Source of the DNA: Hepsetus odoe
Lineage: Eukaryota > Chordata > Actinopteri > Characiformes > Hepsetidae
Direction of reading: 5' to 3'
NCBI GenBank assembly: GCA_017165825.1
Contig: CM029393.1
Location: 7,558,638-7,622,637 of the forward strand
Length of the DNA: 64,000 nt
This document shows positions 55,892 to 64,000 of the stretch, one piece after another. Each line of letters starts with the position of its first letter. Positions within the stretch are counted from its first letter, which is position 1. Position numbers and translations under genes: made by a program. Under the pieces are notes generated by a model. That model saw only the letters and a program-made list of their open reading frames with translations, did not search any database and had not been told where the DNA came from.

Positions 55892-56049
55892 TGATGGATC
55901 TAAACATCATGTTTACCTAAAACATCTCATAGAGCTTTAATATATTGAGTAATGTAAATGATAGAATTAGAATAAGTGTCATTATCAAGAACCTTGCCAA
56001 AACCAGTGATAAATGCCACTTCCATTCCCAGCCTTAAATATTATTTTAA

Positions 56050-56525
56050 ATTATGGTGATCGGGCTCATCGATGCATTTGAGGACCAAAGGCTGGCCCCT
56101 CCTATATCAAGTCATATATCAGCTAACTGTGAGCCAGGCTGCTTTCTTGGGGAAGCTGGCAGAGGTAGTTTGATGCTCTGGGCAATGATCTGCTGGGAAA
56201 CCTTAAGTCAGGGCATCCAAGTGCACTCCTTCATGGTAGTGGTATTCCTTAATGGGCTCTTTCAGCACGTTCTGCATAAAGTTGTTTGGTAAAGAGCTGA
56301 AGGAGTTGAATTAAGGTCCCGATTCTTCAGATCTCGTTCCAGTCAAACATCTGTGGGATGTGCTTGACACACTTGTCAAATCCATGACGGGCCCACTTAG
56401 AGAAAATGCTATGTTGGTGTCAGATTCCACGACACATCTTGGCAGGATGGGTCGGTGCTGTTTTAGGGCTACAAAGGTGCCCTACATAACAGTAGACGGG
56501 TGGTTATAATGTTATGGCAGTTCAA
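56050..56525 (+). pseudogene. Tc1-like transposase relic
   Basis: Frame 1 encodes SLMLWAMICWETLSQGIQVH and GLFQHVLHKVVW, so the DNAP segment after the second catalytic Asp is degraded. After a frame break the DNA still encodes PDSSDLVPVKHLWDVLDTLV, like the PDLNPIEHLWD motif before the last catalytic residue. Frameshifts and stops make it inactive. Confidence 0.75.
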
Positions 56526-57174
56526 TAAAGTTAAGAACTTTGTGCTGCTTCTGTAAAGTTGCCATTAAGAATGTACGATAGGGTGCCATAGGCTGTATAA
56601 CCCAGAGGATCTGTATCACTCTATCTTTATAACAAAAGATAGCACCTCTCCATTGTGGTGCTTTCATGCTTAATGTCCTCCCTTCCTACGAAAGTGAAGT
56701 ATGTTTTAAAAGGTGCTGAGGACACAGTATGCCTCACGCTTTATTGCGTTGATGCAGAAATCTCTCGGTAGTCGTTACGATGCTGCTGCACTTACATCTT
56801 TATACCGAATCGCTGCATACCACAGCTCATACATCTCTATTAAATAAAAAGCCAGGCTAAACTGGTTTTATACAAGAATCAGTGGAGCAAAGTGAAAGGT
56901 GAAATTGCTCCCATAAGAGTTATTCCGTGTTTGGAATCTTGCTTACGTCTAAGCAGCTGCTGGACCGTGGACACGTTCCTCCACCAAACAAATATTTTAT
57001 TGTACAGCTGCGATCCGGGGGCTCACATTACTTGCTGGGGAAGGCATTACTTCATTGCTCCCATCTGTGATTTTTTATTTTTAATCCAAGATATATATGG
57101 ATGATGAGGTAATACTAAACATTAACACTATACATAGAGTTCCCTGTTCCTTAATGCAGTAGAAGTACTGTACG
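56526..57174. other. Intergenic, nothing recognised
   Basis: No gene or named repeat. Confidence 0.35.
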
Positions 57175-57472
57175 GTTGGATTCCCATGCGGGACGGTCCG
57201 GGTCCTTTCTGTGTGGAGTTTGCTCGTTCTCCCCGTGTCTGTGTGGGTTCTCTCTAGGAGCTCCGGTTTCTTCCCACCGTCCAAAGACATGCAAGTCAGG
57301 CAAGCTGCAGATGCTAAATTGCCCATAGGTGTGTGTGAGTGTGTGTGTGTGTGTCTGCCCTGAGATGGACTGGCAACCTGTCCACACCTTTCACCCTGTG
57401 TGAGCTGGGATAGGCTCCAGAACCCCCCTTGATCCTAATTAGGAAAAGCAGCTATGAAAATGAGTGAGTGAG
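57175..57472 (+). repeat. LINE 3' tail (L2-like), best copy
   Basis: Order: CGTGTCTGTGTGGGTTCTCT, CCGTCCAAAGACATGCAAG, CTAAATTGCCCATAGGTGTG, (GT)n, GACTGGCAACCTGTCC, GGGATAGGCTCCAG, and GAGTGAGTGAGTG at the end. This is a widespread fish LINE 3' region. The last third is the source type of the composite SINE tail. Confidence 0.75.
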
Positions 57473-57626
57473 TGTTTTAAAATGCTGTTTTTGTGACACC
57501 ATTTTTAAAACCACCAAAAGAGAAATTAGTTACACTTAAAAAACTTAACTATTCAATTCTGATATAGAGACACCTTAGGAGAACCTTTGGGGGGAAAAAA
57601 TAAAGCCCGAGAAAAATTTCATTTCA

Positions 57627-57850
57627 ATGCATCATATAAACCACTTATCCTAACCAGGCTCATCCAAACACATCCACACACCCAGGGACCGGCTCAGCAT
57701 CTCATGTCCATCTGTCCCACATGTGTTTGAACTGTAGGAAGACACCAAAAACCCGGAGGGGACCACGCAGACACAGGAGGAGGTCACATAGTAAGGCCTC
57801 CCCAGTTGATTATCGAACCCAGAACCTCCTCACTGTGAGGAGCCGCCCAA
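57627..57850 (-). repeat. LINE 3'-tail relic
   Basis: CACTTATCCTAACCAGGCTC and GATTATCGAACCCAGAACC. Inverted relative to, and only 155 bp from, the copy at 57175. Confidence 0.5.
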
Positions 57851-58854
57851 ATTATAACATATGGACCCTTTAAAGAACCTGGAAACTGGTCCGACTCTTA
57901 AAGCAAACACTTTTTGTCACATTTGTTTATAAGAGTGTGGAACTAGGACACAGTTCTGTATTTGTCATGCATCTATCATTACATGGTAAAAATAGTAGCT
58001 CGATTGAGTCAGCTCCAGATAAGCAATTGAATGTATCTGTGTCATTTTAAAACATATTGGAGCAATAAAAGGTGAGAGGATGACAGGTGTTGCTCCAAAG
58101 CAAAGCCTATGAGTCAGTGAGTGGAGCAGCTGCTGTGACAAACCATCACATCTTTGCTGTGGCATCTCGTCAGACTCCAGATTCGGTCAAATCTCAAGAA
58201 ACTTTTTGGGGGAGACCTACAAAGCTCTTTCCTTTTTAAACGGTTGGATACAGAACTTTCATTTCCACCTAGAACCCATTAAGAGCCCATTAGGGATCTG
58301 CCCTTATGAATGTGGAGGTAGATGTGGTGGAAAAGATGACCTTTTCTATTAGATGAGTGTGTCCTTGTCAAGCCTCCCCCTCCCCGCCAATGCTCTCCCT
58401 CCTCCCCTCGTCGTCTGGGACTCCCTGGCCGTATTAAAGAAGCAAATTGTCCATTACAAAAAGTCATTAGACACTGAGAATACATTAGGACTTTGTTATG
58501 GTGCAGAATATTGTTTTCCGTTTTAATCAAACCATTAACACATTAGCACAAATCAAGGACAGTGCTATCATCGCTCATTGGACCCCTGAGCTGGACTTTC
58601 TCCTATAGCGAGTCAAATTGAATTGAGTGAGTCACGAGGATCCACGGGTGTCCTGAGTTCACTCTGAAGTGCCGCCAGCGTTTCAAAAAACCTTTTCAAG
58701 TGTTGCATGTGTCAATAATAGCCTGGGCATCTTCCAGCTCCAACGCTGTACGCAGCTCATCCAAAAGATGCAGGCTGTGAACAACAAAGTGACTGAAATC
58801 TGTTTGGAATTTAAAACATCCAAACCCATGACCAGGCACAGCATTCATATGACG
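57851..58854. other. Intergenic, nothing recognised
   Basis: No gene or named repeat. Confidence 0.35.
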
Positions 58855-59140
58855 CACAATATCTCTCCAAAAGTATCCAGACACCCTTTTAAAAACAGCC
58901 GCTTGAAGGTCCCCCCAAGTGTACGCACAACTATAAGCTCTGCTAACAAAAGAACGGGATGTTCAGAGTCCCAGGTCATCATAGGGGGGTTTAAAGCCCC
59001 CTAATTTTGATCTGTGGAGCTGTAAAACTGTGTCCTCTGAAGTGATGGAGCCATTACCTAACTTCCATCAATACCTTTCTGATGCTCGCGTGGCTGAATG
59101 CAATCAAAAATGCATAGCAATGTTGCAGGTGTTGCAACAA
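58855..59140 (+). repeat. Decayed Tc1/mariner-type element
   Basis: The left end CTCCAAAAGTATCCAGACACC looks like a Tc1-type terminal repeat. GATCTGTGGAGC with GTCCTCTGAAGTGATGGA resembles transposase-coding sequence. No open frame survives. Confidence 0.4.
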
Positions 59141-59288
59141 CATCAGGGCTCATGGACTGGAGTGAAACCTGAGCCAGTTGACTTCACTGTCACGTCTGCG
59201 TTAAGTTTGTTAATGAATAAATATTCCTATCATGGATTAAAATAAACATAATGCAATGTGATATAGTGCATGTTTGTTATATTTCCTA

Positions 59289-59389
<101 letters not shown>

Positions 59390-59678
59390 TACTATGTGCT
59401 ATAATACTAAGTTTAGCATGTCATACTGTAACATAATATATTGAACATATTGTTTAATAATAATACATATGTTTACAGTGCCTAGCTACACTGGAATACT
59501 AATTATGTTATTAATATTAGTATTATTTATATTAATACCTAATATGAATAATAATTAACCATTTATTATACCATACTATAATATATTAAACTCAAATATA
59601 CAATATTATTCTGTACTATTTATACTGTCTATACACTATTCTGAATATGTGTTATGAATTTGTTATGGCTAATATGTG

Positions 59679-59681
<3 letters not shown>

Positions 59682-59724
<43 letters not shown>
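59682..59724. repeat. TA microsatellite
   Basis: About 21 TA units. Confidence 0.95.
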
Positions 59725-59727
<3 letters not shown>

Positions 59728-61438
59728 TCTTTTCACCAGGCTCACAATAACCGATCTCACTTTTGACCACTGGATTGGCAAAAACAACTCTATATTTGCC
59801 ACATGTGACAATGGAAGAAAAACTATTGTTCAGCGTAATACTGAACAACCAATCGATGGACCTGTCAGGCTTTTGTATTGCAGGCCTGAGACTTTGTAAT
59901 GCCATTTAACCAGCCATCAGTGACTCTGACACTTCTGTGGGCCTTCAGAAACCATCAACAAGCTCCTTTCATGCCATTTGAAAGTGACAGTAAAGACGGC
60001 CTGAAAGACATAAAATCACATAATCAAACTGGCTTTGACGTAATGGAGGAGCAACAGCATTCAGGAAGATACAGTTCACACCGAGTTGTCAATCAGCACC
60101 CAATTTGAATTATAAAAGAGTCCATTTACTCATAAAGGGCCATCTAAGGAGATTTATTTTATTCATGGCTGGCAGGCATGGGAGTGGAGATTTATGATTT
60201 ATGCCCAATGAATGTTCATCACGGAACCCAGAGAGGATGTCGGCGTGTCAGTTTGCGGCCTACTTCCTAGGCTTCGGTGGGCACTGTCATTTGGTGGCGA
60301 GTCCCCAGCAGTTTTATCATTATTTCAAGGCATCTTCTAGCTCTGTAATAGCTCGATTCAGAAAGGATTTAGCAGGCTGTGGATTCAGATAAACTGAAGG
60401 ATTATTTCCCCTTGGTCGCCCCAGTCACTCAAACTGCAATCAGGGATACGACGGCAGTCTTCTTACAGTCTTATAGCGGGGAACAGCCAAACGCCCACCA
60501 CGAAAATTTATGCTATCAGTAACCGTCGGATGTAATGGTCACCATACGATGCCCATATGCTTCTCGGTTGTTCTGCCGTACCCTTTTTCTAACCATTAGT
60601 ATTTAATATTATTGTTAATCTAACACTGTGAAATGTATAAAAGAGCCTCTAGGGAGCGTTTACACTCACAGCTTATGGCCTTTTGCGAAACCGAACATGA
60701 TGTTCTTTCACACATACTTTTACACTTGATAGCTTGCCAATGATCTTCACATAATAGCTCGTAATTAAGCAGCTCCATATCCCAGACACTGCTGTCCATG
60801 AGAGCTTTCTAAAAGGAACCTTTCATGAAATGTAATCACATGTCTATCATCATGCATGCAGCTCGTGACGCCGAGAACATCTTGTGAAACCACAATCTAT
60901 GGAAATTACACTGATGACACAGAAAGGGCACAGCGAAAATTCTTCGGCTGCATGCCTATGAGTGATGAATCCATAATGTATCACTGTTTGACATGGCTTC
61001 TCGTTATGGGTGCACAGCTGACCATTTGCATATTTACTGCACATGCATTTGGGAATAATAATCAGGGTGGGTTTTCACACTTTAAGCTGAGCAAGCAGTC
61101 TCTCAGGGCCTTCAACCCTCTGGGGGGCATTAAGGGTTGTTTATTTGTTTGGTGTGTTTGTTTAGTTTATTTAATCTAATTTCTCGAAATGCATGTTGAT
61201 TCCATCCTAATCTAAATATTGGTTGATTCTTGCATACGAATGTAAATAAGTCTGCCAAAAACAAATGTGATGTCCAGGACGGGAGAACTAGACATTAAAG
61301 TGAAGCAGTGAAGTAAATGTTCGTTATTTTCAGTTTGCTTGCACATAAATAGATGCTGGAAATGGGATACTTTGACTTTTATACTCTGAGTCCATTTCAG
61401 AGCCTCTAGTTTTTCATGCGTACTATCTTTTTTTAAGT
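59725..61438. other. Intergenic; repeat-poor blocks at 60120-60480 and 60690-61090
   Basis: The two blocks have regular AT-rich cores (TTTATGATTTATGCCC, TAATAGCTCGTAATTAAGC) and no repeats. A 107-residue frame (60856-61179) has no domain. Candidate conserved elements only. Confidence 0.35.
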
Positions 61439-61637
61439 GCAATGAAAGTGACAACCTGTCATTGCGAAACACAGCACAACGAACAGCCTCGGCATTTAAC
61501 CCTTACACAAACGCAGCAGGGGGCAGCTATTGGAAGCACGCAGGGAGCAGTGATGGGGACGGTACCTTGCTCAAGGGTGCAACCTACTGGTCTGGGATTC
61601 GACCCCACAACCTCCAGATCCAGGACCGCTGCCCCTA
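61439..61637 (-). mobile_element. SINE (family A), partly deleted
   Basis: GGGGGCAGCTATTGG, GGTACCTTGCTCAAGGG and GGGATTCGACCCC. The head ends CCGCTGCCCCT with the A box deleted. Confidence 0.85.
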
Positions 61638-63825
61638 CTTAAACTTAGGTAAAGATATTTTGCCATCTCAGCATATTCGTCAATATTGTGACAGTCACAG
61701 TGAAGGGTACGGAGAGGACTACACGGGTATTCCGACTCTTAAAGGGAGATTTCAAACCATTGGGAGTGAAAATACTCTGCTGGAAGGGAGCATTAAAACT
61801 CTGTAGGGGGTCGTGAACAAAGGGTTTATCACTTCGCAAGAACGTGCAGGATATTTTACCCAACAGGCATTGTCGGCCTTGTGTTACTTTGCATTTGAGG
61901 TGCATTCTGAAAGATATTTAATCAACGGAAGTTCCCTAAATCCACATCCCCTGCCTTGGTGCTGCCTAGGGACCCTTCGGAAGGAATGCAGCTCATATCT
62001 CGAGTATTTACCCTTCAGTTCAGTGTTGCGTTTGCAAAAGTTTTGCTGTATTTGCTGTGTGTTTCTAAGCTCTTTTCTTGTCTCCAGGTCCCTGGGTATC
62101 GCTTGTGTTTTCTCGTTTCTGGTTGTGTGTATGGATTTGTCTTGTGTACACCTGCCAGCCTGTGTGTGTTTACCCATGCCTGCCATGACTATGAGAATTG
62201 GAAGCCCTTTAAATAAAGCTCCTCAGTCACTGTGTCCTGCCTGAAACAACCGTACCTGCCTCCCCTATTGATTTTTTTCTTACATGTCTGCGGTATTTCT
62301 GACCTTTGTTTGCAGAAGATCCTGGGTTCGATTCCCAGCTGGGACGTTTGCCTGTGTTGATAACTTGTTTAGGGTGTTTCTCAGCCTTTTGCCTTATGAG
62401 ACTCTAGTTCCCCCCAAACATGGTTAGGATAAGTATCTCATGGATGATAATGATAGTAATGATAATCTTAGTTATTATATGTTATATTATATATATAGGA
62501 TATATTATATGTCCTATATGGTCTCAAAATAATAAGAAAAAGACGAAGAAGGAGAAAAATAGTAACAACCCTGGTAAGGATAAGCAGCTCCTCTGTGGGA
62601 AGATTCTTCTTAGTTTTAATTTTATAATTAGGTGTTCATGGCATACAGCTGGAATTATACTCATTATTGCAAAGCTCAATACCTGAGTAAACATTATGAC
62701 TGACCATGCCGTGTCTGCACTATCCCCCGGGCTGTCAGTACCTTTCGCCGAGTGGACAGATTTCACCCGAATGGCTCGAGAGCAATGCAGACTAACACAG
62801 ACCTCCACCTGTTCCCTGCTCCACAGACAGGTGTTGCTAGGAAACTGAGGCCTTGCTTGGTGGATGTGACACCAACGACAGGTGATTTTAGGGGAACTAA
62901 GATGGATGGGAATGTTATATTATGGGTGCAGGGCTTTAAGGTTTGGCAATAAGTTTCTGGAAGAACCAGGCCAGCGAGGTGTGCATATGGACAGGAAAGT
63001 CATTTGGCACAGGAACGGGGCATCATAACACACTGCCCTGGAATCTGGTGAGCTAGAAATAAGGCATGAGGATACCTTGCCAAACAGTATTCTGATAGTT
63101 AAGCAATTTGGGGAGGTATTTCTTTCAGTAGCATATTGCATTTGACAAGAACAGCATCAAGTCAAGCCCATGTTATTTGGCCTGGACTCTCGTAACACAT
63201 TGTGTTATTTCGAAGCTTTCAAACAGCGAGGGCTCTGACATGTGCGCTCTCGTCCTTGAGAGCGGCGCAGGCATTGTTAGTGTGGCATGTTAAGGCTCCC
63301 AATATGTCACAGTTTATTAGTTATCTGGATGAACTGGGAAACTGGCTGAAAATGAGCAGTTGGACAGCATTTATGTCTCAGTGAAAGCACAAAAGCACAA
63401 GCGAGCAGCTTGATTAATGTCCACACACAGCCAAAGGTGCTGGTTTACCCTGAATCTGGACCAACTTTAGCCCCGGTCCACATAAGGGAAACTGTAAAAC
63501 TGGCCCCAGAACAGAATAAACCTACCAAGCAAGCGGGTTGAAAAGCTGGCAAGTTTCACTGCCAACAAAACAGCACAAGCGTCTTTTAATTAGCCACTAG
63601 CAGCTGCACTAAGAGCCCGGGCCTTGGTTTTAAGGTCACTGATATTTTTAGCTGCATTTTGACATTTGGCTGTCAGGACAAAGATCAACAGCATAAAGTC
63701 AAAATAACAAGCCATCGCAGATGCCATACAGTCCGGTGTGCAACCCTGCAAAAGTGCAATTGCATCACATCCCGCAAATAATCGTATTTGTATTTATGAG
63801 CCTGCTACACGGAGAAAATCAATTC
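61638..63825. other. Intergenic; weak LTR-like relic near 62060-62240
   Basis: 62060-62240 is T/G-rich and ends TTTAAATAAAGCTCC, like the end of an LTR, but has no partner or target duplication. A B-box-like GGTTCGATTCCCAG is at 62327. No gene was seen. Confidence 0.3.
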
Positions 63826-63990
63826 AAACAAATTCAATTCAGGTTTAGTGTCATTATACATATACACAAGTGTACAGTGTGACAGAAAGATGGGTCTCAA
63901 GGTGCGAGGGAACACTGAACATGTGCAACATAATACATTTACATCAGATGATACCAGCAGCAATAAATATAGCAGGGACAACATGTGTGA
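63826..63990 (+). repeat. Fragment related to the 1641 repeat
   Basis: AATTCAGGTTTAGTGTCATT and AAGTGTACAGTGTGACAG resemble the opening of the repeats at 1641 and 26302. Confidence 0.4.
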
Positions 63991-64000
63991 GAACAAAAGG

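Noticed and set aside
62060..62240. Solo LTR
   Set aside because: It has a suggestive AATAAA and T/G-rich texture, but no TG...CA boundaries with a target duplication could be found.

Overview
The window looks like a stretch of teleost fish nuclear genome. The evidence is one spliced vertebrate gene, about two dozen copies of a tRNA-headed SINE, Tc1/mariner-type fold-back elements, LINE 3' tails with GGAT-like ends, and many microsatellites. The exact species cannot be told from this sequence. No bacterial operons, rRNA genes, CRISPR arrays or free-standing tRNA genes were seen.

One host gene can be read completely: nicn1 (nicolin 1, a subunit of the tubulin polyglutamylase complex). It lies on the minus strand between 42332 and 35443 in six coding exons (126, 183, 114, 69, 105 and 42 nt). 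All splice sites are usable and every intron is in phase 0. The predicted 212-residue protein is nearly the same length as the mammalian one. A palindromic RFX X-box-like site lies about 1.2 kb upstream.

The most unusual object is at 16382-20092: a young non-autonomous LTR retrotransposon on the minus strand. It has 329/311-bp LTRs that differ by one 18-bp indel and one substitution, a 5-bp target duplication (CCTCC), TATA and poly(A) signals in the LTRs, and a G-rich tract before the 3' LTR. No reverse transcriptase, integrase or protease was seen. Instead it has two long open frames. ORF1 (374 aa) starts two bases after the 5' LTR. ORF2 (643 aa) carries nine IQ motifs that closely resemble the IQ array of the spindle protein ASPM, followed by a coiled coil. 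A 10-nt sequence just inside the 5' LTR is perfectly complementary to the LTR about 30 nt downstream of the TATA box. This is the layout expected for self-primed (Tf1/sushi-type) reverse transcription, and here the primer site contains the ORF1 start codon. The element therefore looks like a self-priming Ty3-type element that has captured host coding sequence.

Layout: 1-16.3 kb is repeat-rich and holds SINEs, a SINE inside a Tc1-type MITE, and composite SINEs with a LINE-derived tail. 16.4-20.1 kb is the LTR element. 20.1-35 kb is intergenic, with SINEs, palindromes, satellites and several repeat-poor blocks that could be conserved non-coding elements. 35.4-42.3 kb is nicn1. 42.4-64 kb is intergenic, with more SINEs, large palindromes, decayed Tc1 transposases, a CCTAGCAACC-type minisatellite, LINE tails and further repeat-poor blocks around 52.8-55.1 and 60.1-61.1 kb. 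Statements on conservation are inference and need alignment.
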